A stretch of DNA of 64,000 nt from Strobilurus pachycystidiatus (Eukaryota > Basidiomycota > Agaricomycetes > Agaricales > Physalacriaceae): assembly GCA_019915135.1 (NCBI GenBank), contig JAHLMK010000040.1, forward strand, positions 1 through 64,000. The letters run 5' to 3'. Below the pieces are notes generated by a model, which saw only the letters and a program-made list of their open reading frames with translations, searched no databases and had not been told where the DNA came from. Each line of letters starts with the position of its first letter. Within the stretch, counting starts at the first letter, position 1. The position numbers and the translations under genes were made by a program. Shown here one piece after another: positions 1-9,628 of the stretch.

Positions 1-16
1 ATTTCTGCTCTCATAG

Positions 17-359
17 GAGTTCCAGGAGACGCGCTTCCGTGCCGCAGGAAATTGAAGACTACGCCGCGCACCGAGCCGCACAGAATCGGTACGCCGCTGC
101 CTACCGCGCTTCTCGCCGGGCAATGCTACGATCCAAGAGCCAGCAGCTGCGCTATCAGTGCGTTCTATTTCGATTTTATTCTATAATCGACTTATCTCAA
201 TGATCCAGGGCGAATCCAAAACTCTTACCGCGCAGCGGCTGCCTGCAACACGCTGAAGATTATGACGATTCAGCCTTGCGCGTCCGAGGTTGGAATAACG
301 AGCTGAAGGCGCAGCGTCGTCAGCGCATTCTAGCAGGCGAGGTCTCGGGAGAGGATTAG
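17..359 (+). CDS. Arg/Glu-rich coiled-coil cargo protein, C-terminal part (copy 1)
   Basis: These are the last two exons (17-157 and 209-359) of the gene seen whole at 59859-60531. A 51-nt intron (158-208, GTGCGT...CCAG) separates them, and the stop is TAG at 357-359. The segment is basic, rich in Arg, Ala and Gln, with repeated RR and QR pairs and no membrane segment. The start and first exon are outside the window. I recognise no domain. Its identity to the second copy, and its position between transposase and dioxygenase, make it a regular passenger of this transposon. Confidence 0.6.
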
Positions 360-1473
360 ACCCAGTCAGATGTCATACTAGAACCTAACAAATACAAGAT
401 CCCAACAATACAACATTGCATTGCTTTACCTCTTTAATGATATTTGAATGGAGCGGAGGCGACGACAAAAAGACGGGCAACATGCAAATATATATAGTCA
501 AAGATGAGGCGGATTCCAGTTTTTCGTCGAGGGCGCGGAACACTCAACAGAGCGAGCCACATACCCGCGACGAAGGGGGATGTGTAGAAGGAAAGGGGCC
601 TGGGCGAGTATGGTATTGGGTGGAGGGTCCGTGCATCCGCCGCCGCCGCCGCCGTCGATGCGCCGTTATCTCTAGCAGTTGCCCTCGTCGTCGGTATCCC
701 TCGCCAACAGTCAGACGGTGTCATCGTTCGTATCAGTCGTCCGTCGTCCTCGGGCTCTCGCGATTCCCTTCCTCGGCGGTGAAAGCGCGATCCAAATCTT
801 CCAAATCGCGGATGGGTGGTCACAGTGTGGAGATTGGCGCCTGAATGGAGGTGGTCGGGGATGTTTGCTCGATGAGCGTGGGCCCGTGCTTGGTGGCTGT
901 CGTATGTTCGAGGGACGGCCGTCGTCCAGGCAAAGGGAGCGCGGTAGAGGCAAGTGAAAATCTTACCTGCTTGACAGATGCCCCGCGGGCGATCTGCCAA
1001 GCCCCACAACATCCTGCGCGCGCGGGAAATCGCATCTGCAGCGCCATCCTGCCCGTCCTCCTCCTCAATGAGCGTGGAGGCCTCCATTCGAGGGCTTAAA
1101 CGTGTGGCTGCGTCCTCGAGTGACGGCTCACGCGGGTAAAGTCGTCCCAACGTTCTCCACGCCAATTGCGCGACGTGGGGACGGCGTGTGCGTTCAAGTC
1201 CATCCGGGATCGATAGAAGAGAGCCCAAAGAGGGCGCGGGTCAGAGCGTGCGGGTGGATGGCGACTCGTCGACGCGCAGGCGTGGCGGTATGAGGGAGAG
1301 GTGATGAGATCGACTCCCCGGATGATCGGACCGTTGAGTCCGCGCTGGTCCGGTAACGGTAACGGTACGCGCACGTGCGGCGTGTTTGTCTTGTTGTTAT
1401 TTGGCAAGTGTTTGTATATCAGCCTTGTCTCTTGACCTCCACCAACCACCAGACTTGTCTCTCGATTTGTGCC
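360..1473. other. Spacer upstream of the dioxygenase gene, copy 1; possible opposite-strand gene
   Basis: About 1.1 kb separates the coiled-coil gene from the dioxygenase start. The minus strand stays open from about 1228 down to 434, with a plausible short coding stretch (acidic, around LIEEEDGQDG) near 1010-1090 followed by a GTAAGA-type donor. In the other copy a 5-bp insertion (CAAGT near 61373) and a one-base change at a C run break this frame, so a real gene is doubtful. A GCC-triplet run lies near 637-656. Confidence 0.3.
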
Positions 1474-3342
1474 ATGGTGAGTGCAATCTTTTCTTTTTCT
1501 ACCTTCCTTTCGTCGGTCTTTCTTCGAGCATGGATGGGTGGGGTCTGTCGACTCCACCACGGGACGCGCCCACTCATCCATGCCCGTCGGGGACCTTTGT
1601 TAGCTACAGTTGTCTAGAATTTCTCTTTGTGCCCCCATACTCATGCACGGGGTAGATGTCTCGCACGACGCGCTCCGGCGCATCGTTCAGCCCCTTCGCG
1701 ATGGGCGACGCTCTTGTCTTCGACGTCGACGCGGAAGATCTCCTTAAACGTCGCTTCGCCGAGCTCGACGCGTCAGGAGACGCAGATGTAGAGGAGCGGG
1801 AAGAGGAACTCGAGACTGATGAAGAGGAGTCCCCAGAAGAAATTAAGGTGTGTTGCATTCCCTTTTCTTGGGCTGTGGGCTGAAAGGTCTCCATTACCTA
1901 GAGACCTCATGCGTCGGCGGCGGCCACCACTGCGGGACTAACGATTGCCGCGCGACGTGCGCGGCCTCCTCCCTCACCCCTCAACGTTTCTGCCCTTCCA
2001 CCAACATTGCCACAGTGTCACTCCTTGTCACCCCTTACGCCGCTATCGCCTTCTCCCACGTCCCCATGTCAGCCATCTACGCGAGGGGACGGCCCCGGCT
2101 CCGCAGATCAACTCCTTCGTGGCAAGGCTGCGCGTCAAGCCGCCGCCCATCGTCGCCGCCGCACCAAGAAACAACGCATTCGGGAAGCCGGCGGGGATTC
2201 TTTCGTCAAGGAGAGCACCGCCCGGCACGTCGCCGACGCCATGGAGAACATCCAGGAGTTTGACCTGGATGCAGAGGATCTGGCTGTCAACTCCTCCGGC
2301 TTTGGGGGGCTGCGGCGCTCGTTCGCCAAGGATAGGCGCGATGCGGACGCGCTTTGCGCCCAACCTGGCTGGCGGCATCTGCGCTACAATGAAGGGGACC
2401 CCAGCGTTCCTCTCGTTGATCGCAAGCGGCGGCTGCTGGCCTGCGTCGGTGGTCTTCCCCAGGACGTGTGGCTTGGAAGGCTGAAGTCGTCGAGCCTTTG
2501 GCGGACGCTATAGCGTCAGGATCACGCGGCGTCCGCTTCTCCAAGAAGGAGCGGTATCACAAGCGGGGCCCTTTCCCTGCCACGGCGATTGGCATCTCTC
2601 ATGGAGGCGGGGAGACAGTGAGTGTTTATCTTTATTGTCTTACTTGCCATGCTCAAAACAGCTTCTAGCGCCCGGGTAATCGACGTCTCTCAGCCAGTGC
2701 AAAACGGTTTATGGAAGGTCTACTGCTTAATCCCGCGATGCAGCGCGCATCTGGCTTCATGAATAGTAAGTAACTCTACCCTCCCGTTGACGTGCTAATG
2801 CTCACTTGCTGTTGGCTCTAGGTCTCTTTCAGGCCTACAATCCCCCAATGTACCGTGTCTACGCCGAACATCAATCGATTCTCCTCGCCTCCAATGCGCG
2901 ACTGCGGCGCAATTTTCAGAATAGCGTCTTTTCGTGCCTCACCGTCAATAGTGGCCCACAAAGCACAACCAACCCCCACGCCGACGCTGCCAACAAGCCG
3001 GACGGGTGGTGTGGTATCCTTTGTGCCGGTCCCTTTGATTACAAGCGTGGCGGGCAGCTGGTCCTCTGGGACCTCAAACTTGTGATTGATTTCCCCCCAG
3101 GTTGTGTCATCTTCATCCCCTCCGCACTACTTGTTCACTCCAACTGCCCTATACAACCTGGAGAACGCCGCTACTCGATCACTCAATACACTGCGGGCGG
3201 TTTATTCCGATGGGTGGCGAATGACTTTAAGACGCAGGAGGCTTTTCTTCGTGATGCCACGGAGGAGCGGCTCACTCAGTGGTGGCACGATCGCGAGACG
3301 CGCTGGCAGCGCGGTCTCGAACTGTTTCCTGTACTTCCGTAG
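1474..3342 (+). pseudogene. TET/JBP-family 2OG-Fe(II) dioxygenase, copy 1, one frameshift
   Basis: The gene encodes a TET/JBP-type dioxygenase of the kind expanded in basidiomycetes; the family oxidises 5-methylpyrimidines in DNA using Fe(II) and 2-oxoglutarate in the nucleus. The catalytic double-stranded beta-helix is in the last exon. It shows the HxD iron motif (His codon 2977, Asp 2983), the distal iron His (3136) in LLVHSN and the 2OG-binding Arg (3169) in RRYSITQY. Exons follow the layout of the second copy: ATG at 1474 directly before an intron, ATG 1656, then introns near 1848-2072, 2619-2668 and 2766-2821. Here the catalytic exon is open to its stop at 3340-3342. A single-base deletion near 2466 (GACGTGTGG versus GACGTTGTGG in copy 2) shifts the frame in the exon before it. 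It is either a real lesion or a sequence error. Confidence 0.85.
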
Positions 3343-3676
3343 GTGTCCTTTCAAACGTTCTTCCTATATCATTTTGTATGTCTTGTGAACGTATCTACCT
3401 CTTGTAAGTTGTATATAGTGTATTGTACACGTGTAATGAACCTGAAGATGTGTGAGTGCTCAGCCAACAACCGGTCTCAACTCAGTTGAGACCGGTTGCA
3501 ACTCTCGGGGTCTCAACCGGTTTCAACCCCCGGTTGTACTGAAAGAAAAATTGTCAACCGCACAACCGGTTGTGGTTGCCAGTTGCAAGAAATTGTGGTA
3601 TTTAGACAACCGGTTGGGTTGGGGTTTTTGCCCCACAGGGGCAAAAAACCCAACCCGACTCGACTTTAAAACCCTA
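3343..3676. repeat. Right subterminal and terminal region of hAT copy 1
   Basis: After the dioxygenase stop come about 100 bp of AT-rich 3' sequence and then a dense cluster of CAACCGG/CCGGTTG motifs. A perfect inverted repeat at 3468-3498 has 15-bp arms around one base. A second, G/C-run hairpin (GGGTTTTTGCCCC against GGGGCAAAAAACCC) lies just before the end. The last 19 bp read, in reverse complement, TAGGGTTTTAAAGTCGAGT. Such subterminal motif clusters are where hAT transposases usually bind; that role is inferred here. Confidence 0.75.
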
Positions 3677-5014
3677 GTTGCCCTTGTGCTGCGAGTAGAC
3701 TGACATTTCGTCCTCAGAGCCAACCGAAGCCTTGCCGACAGACGGTGATGCGACGCGAGGACCTTTACAGCACCGTCAATGGGTGTCAGCAAGACGGTCG
3801 TTTGGGCGCACCGTGTTTGTCTTCATTCATCAACGGGCTCTCATAACCGCCTGCGTTGCCCTCGTCCTGCGAGTAGACGGACATTTCGCCGTCGGAATCA
3901 ACCGAAGCCTCGTCGAATGATGGCGACGCGACGCGAGGACCTTTACAGCACCGTCAATGGGTGTCAGCAAGACGGTCGTTTGGGCGCACCGTGTTTGTCT
4001 TCATTCATCAACGGGCTCTCATAACCGCCTGCGTTGCCCTCGTCCTGCGAGTAGACGGACATTTCGCCGTCGGAATCAACCGAAGCCTCGTCGAATGATG
4101 GCGACGCGACGCGAGGACCTTTACAGCACCGTCAATGGTTGTTAACAAGACGGTCATTTGGGCGCACCATGTTCATCTTCACTCATCAACGGGCTCTCAT
4201 AACCACCTGCGTTGCCCTCGTCCTGCGAGTAGACGGACATTTCGCCGTCGGAGTCAACCGAAGCCTCGTCGAATGATGGCGACGCGACGCGAGGACCTTT
4301 ACAGCACCGTCAATGGTTGTTAACAAGACGGTCATTTGGGCGCACCATGTTCATCTTCACTCATCAACGGGCTCTCATAACCACCTGCGCCGCCCTCGTC
4401 CTGCGAGTAGACTGACATTTCGTCCTCAGAGCCAACCGAAGCCTCGCCAACAGACGGTGATGCGACGCGAGGACCTTTACAGCGCCGTCAATGGTTGTTA
4501 ACAAGACGGTCATTTGGGCGCACCATGTTCATCTTCACTCATCAACGGGCTCTCATAACCACCTGCGCCGCCCTCGTCCTGCGAGTAGACTGACATTTCG
4601 TCCTCAGAGCCAACCGAAGCCTCGCCAACAGACGGTGATGCGACGCGAGGACCTTTACAGCGCCGTCAATGGTTGTTAACAAGACGGTCATGTGGGCGCA
4701 CCATGTTCATCTTCACTCATCAACGGGCTCTCATAACCACCTGCGCCGCCCTCGTCCTGCGAGTAGACTGACATTTCGTCCTCAGAGCCAACCGAAGCCT
4801 CGCCAACAGACGGTGATGCGACGCGAGGACCTTTACAGCGCCGTCAATGGGTGTCAGCAAGACGGTCGTTTGGGCGCACCGTGTTCGTCTTCACTCATCA
4901 ACGGGCTCTCATAACCACCTGCGCCGCCCTCGTCCTGCGAGTAGACTGACATTTCGTCCTCAGAGCCAACCGAAGCCTCGCCAACAGACGGTGATGCGAC
5001 GCGAGGACCTTTAC
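3677..5014 (-). repeat. 178-bp tandem array made of duplicated exon-intron units
   Basis: About seven and a half units repeat with an exact 178-bp period (for example at 3779, 3957, 4135, 4313, 4491, 4669 and 4847). Three sub-variants differ by scattered substitutions. On the minus strand every unit reads as a 129-nt open exon followed by a 49-nt intron with donor GTGCGC, a branch site CTGAC or TTAAC and acceptor TAAAG. The intron is phase 1 and joins as His-Gly between exons. The 43-residue product per unit is acidic and serine-rich, with a core SVYSQDEG and a conserved YESPLM. Substitutions between variants keep the frame and mostly the charge. See the gene entry at 3677-6017. Confidence 0.8.
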
Positions 5015-6017
5015 AACGCAATCAGCCAGAGCGTCTGGGAAGGAGACGGTTACAATTCACAGTATTGTGCATTGTCGCTTGAGTATGCTGGCATCTCTTC
5101 TGGCGGATCAACGGAATCCTCGCCAACTGGCTGTGAAGCAAAGCGGCTGCCTAGGAAGTGTGATCAGAGAAACGTACAAGGAGATATATATAGCGCCTAC
5201 TGTGCTTCTTGCCAGATGCCCCAGAGTCGCCATGCATATTGAACATCCCATCCGCAAAACGAGCAGAGCCGCCGGCTATAGAAGATGGAGAGTACGTACT
5301 GCGTTCGTCGTCGCTGACAACCGGGCTGCGGAACACTTCGTTGGGCGCCGCCAGTGGAGCAGAAGAGCCGCCTAGTGAGGGGCGGCTTTCCAGTTCAACT
5401 TTGTTCAATTGCGCCTTATCAGTCAGGCCCAAAAGGGTTTTGTTTCCATCAGGAGGCGCCTGACGAGAGACCTGGCCGCGAGGATTGCGTGAACTCCGCC
5501 GTCCGTACGTTCCTAGAAACATCACGAAATAAGACATCCGTACTGAGGCAAGGGATGGGCAAAATAACTCACGATGTGAGCGATGAAGTGGGGACGTAGG
5601 AGGGGAAAGAAAGACTCGAGCCTTCTTTGCAGCCGGTGCTTTCGATTTCGATTTCGAGGAGATCCGAGTTACTGCTGTTTCTTCAGCTTCTTCGTCACTG
5701 CTCAGTTGCGCGACAGCTCGAATGCGTTTGGACGTCCTCCGGGGTTCCTTACTGCCAGAGCTTGGTCCGCCACCAACGCCTGCCGAGACTCGAAACGGTG
5801 TTCCATTTTGCGGGATAGAGAGCCCGGGAGCCGTCCTCGCATGCTTATGAGCTAGATCCAAGCAAGGCGACTCAGCAGAATGTTCAGTCAGTGGCATTGT
5901 TGACGCACCTTTGTATTTTTGAGAAGTCTTTGGAGGGGTGGGAAGTAAGTAAGGATGGGTGCTTCCGTACCGCGGGCGTTCGAGATACTCGGCGTCGCTG
6001 GGGCGCTGTCGCGGCAT
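3677..6017 (-). CDS. Acidic Ser/Asp-rich protein with amplified exons, 3' end cut by hAT copy 1
   Basis: The gene starts at ATG 6015-6017 with a Pro-rich N-terminus and a basic patch (SKSKSKAPAAKKARV near 5650) that could act as a nuclear localisation signal. Likely introns are a 60-nt one at about 5509-5568 (GTGAGT...TTCTAG) and a 50-nt one at about 5152-5201 (GTAGGC...TCCTAG). Then comes an exon ending TAC T before a 52-nt intron (GTGAAT...TAAAG), which leads in frame into the tandem array. The two exons before the array (cores STYSPSSIAGG and PAYSSDN) resemble the array repeat, so the repeat family began inside this gene. The last visible exon is broken at 3676 by the transposon, and the true C-terminus is not in the window. 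Function is unknown; I recognise no domain. Expression has not been shown, and the splice model is by eye. Confidence 0.6.
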
Positions 6018-6299
6018 GATATCGACGCGTTGGAAGCAGTTGGAGAGGGTGTGAGTGGCTCGAAGACCTGTATGAAGGCGGAGGAGGATGCTCCTATCCT
6101 ACAAAGAAACGAGTGACCCATTCCAAAGGCGCCTTTCAGACCTGCTGAAGTCATGCGAGAAAAGGAAAGGAAAGGTTTCGTCCCTTGATCGGGAATCATG
6201 CGATCTCTCTCGAGCGAGCCCGGGCCCCCAGGCCACTGACGCGACCGGGCTTAACAAATACTACCGCCCTCACCAAACGCCACTCCAGCAAATTGCGCC

Positions 6300-7249
6300 A
6301 TGACTTCCTCGGATGAGACTTGCGTGTCCACCGACTTATTCACAGAGCGTCTGCGAGGTCCACCGCGCGGCCCGTCTTCATCATACAAGGTGCAGTCTCA
6401 CAAACACTGCTAACCGATAATGACTTAACATACAGGTCAAGTACTACATGCGCCTTACCGTGGCCGTTGCTCTTGCTATCTCTTTGTTGGGCGTTTACTT
6501 TCAAGACCTCACGTACGTTCTTATTTCAGCATCACCGCCTGCGAGTCTTACCTTCAAGAAATTGAAATTGCAGAACCGTAGCGGAGTTTATCCAGAACCA
6601 TTGGAATTCCTTTGAGGCCAAGCCATCTCCGGGAATATGGGACGCCCGTCTTGACGCTCGCAGCTACTCTGAAATCACAACAGGCGGCCAGATCATTCCG
6701 GCATTGACCACCCAATCTTCTACCTACGAGCAGCCCTCATTGCTTGGGAACTTGGCAGTCCGTTTCTGGCTTGGGTTTGATGTCAAAACCTTTAGTCATG
6801 TTGAGGCTGCAGAGCTTGTCTTCCGCAGTCGTTCGCGTGAAGATGGGCTATGCTGGAGAGTACCGGGCTCACGCGGAACGATCGCGGTCGCACTTTCGGA
6901 AGCCGCCTGCCCCCGTCACCTCGTCATCTACCAACCGCTCCAGCATCAACTCTTTGAGCATTCCCGCAGAGAGGCTCCGCGTCGTGTAGTTATTTGGGGT
7001 ATCCCGGTTCAGAGCCGCTTCCGCGACCTGTCGCAACTGCGGAATGGGCAAAGTCTCCGCGATTACGCAGAAGAGTCGGCTGAGGAGGAAGTCCTCCAGA
7101 TAGGGGACCTAGAGTTTGAAGAGAGGTCTGGGCAAATGCGCCAGATTTTTCCGCTCAACGCCCGCGCTCCGTTGAGAGCGGTCATCCTAGAGATACTGGA
7201 TAATTGGGGTGCCAACGAAACGTGCCTTCACGGCGCAGATGTTCTTTAG
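6300..7249 (+). CDS. SUN-domain protein, single membrane span
   Basis: Three exons join in frame: 6300-6389, 6436-6512 and 6574-7249, with introns of 46 nt (GTGCAG...TACAG) and 61 nt (GTACGT...TTGCAG). The product is about 280 residues. A short N-terminal segment (about 35 residues) is followed by a hydrophobic span (about LTVAVALAISLLGVYF) and then a C-terminal SUN-type fold. The fold is recognised by the order CWRVPGSRGT, an APRRVVIWGI strand, and the closing ILDNWGANETCL. SUN proteins sit in the inner nuclear membrane with the SUN domain in the perinuclear space and bind KASH partners. This one is short and lacks a clear coiled coil, so it may be a divergent or SUN-like member. The start is the first ATG in frame. 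It runs divergently from the acidic-repeat gene, with about 280 bp between the two starts. Confidence 0.75.
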
Positions 7250-7655
7250 AATCTAGATACACGATATACATATTCTCTAGATTCAACTGGCAATTATTTG
7301 ACCTTGTTGACTCTTTATGTGGTGAGTATCGAGACGTAAACAAACGAATGATACCGCAATAAATGAGATAACACGGCGGCAGGACGATCTGAGCTGATTG
7401 ACGCGGTCCTAGTCTCCAGTATACAGACTCTCTATACTACACGTTGACAAACAATGGGGGGAGGTATCAAGCGTATAGAAGCTGGGCCTGGGATGGGCGG
7501 CCCTTTCGTACGCGCCCCAAATTTTGCCAGTCAACTCAACCAAATGCAACGCGTATGCCGTGGTTGCCTGAGACGAAAGGAGAGACTGAATACACGGAAC
7601 GCCGCACAAGTGTGGAGAGGGACGTTGGCTGAATATTGAGGGAGATCCCTTGCCG
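7250..7655. other. 3' flank of the SUN gene, no gene seen
   Basis: AT-rich sequence follows the SUN stop, including a short palindrome (ATTCTAGAT-like at about 7248-7285) and AATAAATGAG near 7359 that could serve as a polyadenylation signal. No conserved coding frame is apparent on either strand. Confidence 0.4.
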
Positions 7656-7659
7656 CCGA

Positions 7660-8175
7660 CTTCAGTATCGAATCCGGAGCAACCGCCCGGCGTACTTCGA
7701 AAATGTCCCAACCACAAAGCTCTCTAAGACATAGACGCTTTCTTGTGCAAACGATAGCATCGCGCCAATGGCACTGGCGGCGCACAGGGCAACGGTGAGG
7801 GTGACCATGAGGAGACAAATGCATGTCGGCGTGAAATCGGGCAAGATTTGATTTTGCCAAGAGGACGTCAGTCATGAATTGGTTTCCTGGTTCAAGATGT
7901 GACACAAACACACCTTCTGCACATTCTCCAGGAGGCCTGTGGCAACGACATCTACGTCAGACGTGACTTCGCCAGACCGCGACCGGCTCAGCAGCGGGCG
8001 CCACGCTCGAGATGTGACGCAAACTGCCGCCGGTACGGCCTATCTGCAGCCCCGATTCCGCAGCAAGACTCAGTGCTCTGCTCACAGACTTACGCACTAG
8101 CTGGCGTTGTGCACCAGTAGCGGCGTATTTGCCTGACAGGTTCATGAGGCGGAGCTCGACGGCTATGAGTTTCAA
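7660..8175 (-). pseudogene. Possible hypothetical membrane-protein gene or relic
   Basis: On the minus strand an ATG at 8173-8175 opens a stretch (AVELRLMNLSGKYAATG) that runs to a possible donor GTGCGT near 8110. Further down, an open segment ends at TGA 7662-7664 and contains a convincing hydrophobic helix (CICLLMVTLTVALCAASAIG). The segments can be linked only through introns I cannot place with confidence, and one junction lacks a good acceptor. It may be a small single-span protein or its remains. I do not recognise the family. Confidence 0.3.
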
Positions 8176-9484
8176 GGTACTTGCAGTGAAGTCCAGGCAT
8201 CAGACGCTGGAGGTTTGTTACTGAAAATCAAACAGTCTGTTTCAATGGTTTTCCTCCCAGGAGGATGGCAGGACTGTATCGATGTTGACAGAGAACTTGA
8301 TGATTGGTTCGCGTGAATCCTCCATCATTCCTCTTCAGCACTGTCGACCTTGTAGATAGATTGACAATGGATTGGGAATATTAGTTGAAGCTGGATCGGA
8401 TGGAACACGACGCCTGGAGTGATGCTGCATAGCGCGTCAACTTTTGGGAACGAATGAACTGCCTCAAATGCCGTCCGAGTCGATATCGCGTCTTGAGGAC
8501 GTCAGTCTCGTTCGAGCACGGATCGCGCCAACGAGATATAGCTGCCTAATGGACGAGCGGTGCGCTAAGGCGGCCTATATATCACATATTTGATGATCCG
8601 TTCAAGCACGAGCAGCGCAGAGGCGGCATTGGCGGCCGCGGTAGCGGCGTGGGACTGCGGAGTAAGAGCGAGTTGATGGAATCGAACTCGCGACGGCCTA
8701 TTGGGGCCAGTCTGCTACTAGAGATCTGTACTTCCCGTTAAACAATTTGTTGCATTGTTCAGAGAATTTATAAAAATACCGGAAATTCATAGACTGCTCC
8801 AAATGCCTGCCAAATGAGCTTTGAATAAGCCTCAAAATTTCCAAGGTGGCACGCCCAGTGGGTACTCCATACCGTGCTAAATTCGACAGGCGCTGCATAT
8901 AAAGGACAACGATATCTGGTTGATCAACCTCCGTTAGATGCTGCTCAACTGCGAGGAGATACCGATGCTCGTACTTACCTAATTCAAAACCTGTCGCTGA
9001 GATCTATAGTATATACGAGCCGACTTCCGAAGCCTTCGGCGTTCTACCCATTCCGCCTGCTGTTCAGATATTGAGCGATATAATCGCTTTCAATGACGCG
9101 GACCCCTCAAAGAAATATTCATATCTTGCACATAGAGAAGGCGGGCCGGCTGCCGTTCCAGTCCTTCAGGCTACAGTTCCCGGGCCTCCTTCAGCTGGAC
9201 TCAGGAGACCGAGTGCTACAAATCACTCCCCGTCATTGCCGTTGTCGAAGATTTTGTTTCCCAGCACGTCGAGAGACCCTCAGTTTCACCTCCGAGTCAA
9301 ATCAGCTGCTGAAGTCGAGACGGCGGGTAGTGCGCACGGCATGGCCACTTCCGTGCACCAGCCTGAGTCCAGCCTACGCCTGCCCACATCGAAGACGCGT
9401 CGTTGGCCGGCGCAGGCGAAACAATGGAAGAGACAACCCCTCAAATCGCGGCGTCCGCCATAGAATCGTCAAGGCGCAGCCGCA
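8176..9484. other. 1.3 kb without a supportable gene
   Basis: Open frames here are short and overlap on both strands, with no motif I recognise. The stretch near 8580-8640 is rich in GGC/GCG triplets. Nothing tRNA-like folds convincingly. Confidence 0.4.
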
Positions 9485-9628
9485 ATGCCACAGCGGAAGG
9501 TACCGGGGCTTAGAAGTCGAACATGCCTCAAGTGCGGCGCACTAGCCGCTCGATGCAACGGTGACAGTGGATCTCATAGTTGTCCCAACCCCTGCAAGGA
9601 CTGCGGACGCGTCGTGTGTCGGACGTAA
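9485..9628 (+). CDS. 47-residue Cys-rich small ORF, possible zinc-binding peptide or relic
   Basis: An uninterrupted ATG-to-TAA frame encodes 47 residues with seven cysteines spaced C-x2-C-x6-C, then C-x3-C-x2-C and a final C. A basic lead (MPQRKVPGLRSRT) comes before the first Cys. The first half recalls the Cys spacing of fungal Zn2Cys6 DNA-binding clusters (CLKCGALAARC), but the middle loop is too long and the usual Lys/Arg run between Cys 2 and Cys 3 is missing. It could be the remaining N-terminal exon of a transcription factor or chance. No downstream exon was found. Confidence 0.25.
   Translation: MPQRKVPGLRSRTCLKCGALAARCNGDSGSHSCPNPCKDCGRVVCRT

Larger units (their letters stand above)
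1..3676 (+). mobile_element. hAT transposon copy 1, right (cargo) part, cut by window start
   Basis: This stretch matches 60173-63855 almost base for base; I noticed about eight differences by eye, nearly all single-base indels. It therefore carries the end of the coiled-coil cargo gene, the dioxygenase gene and the right terminus of the same transposon. The terminus ends in CCCTA at 3672-3676, the reverse complement of the TAGGG start seen at 55131. The flanking 8 bp at 3677-3684 (GTTGCCCT) match the sequence present in the neighbouring tandem repeats, as expected for an insertion into the array. The left end and the second target-site copy lie outside the window. The transposase half is not visible, so I cannot say whether this copy is complete. 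Confidence 0.9.

Noticed and set aside
3677..5014. CRISPR-like or satellite array on the plus strand, with repeated 62-codon frames
   Set aside because: Units are contiguous with no spacers, and the host is eukaryotic. The plus-strand frames are shadows of the repeat; the minus strand gives the consistent exon-intron reading.
8650..8720. tRNA-like GTTCGATTCC on the minus strand
   Set aside because: Only the T-loop-like word fits; no acceptor, D or anticodon stem can be drawn.
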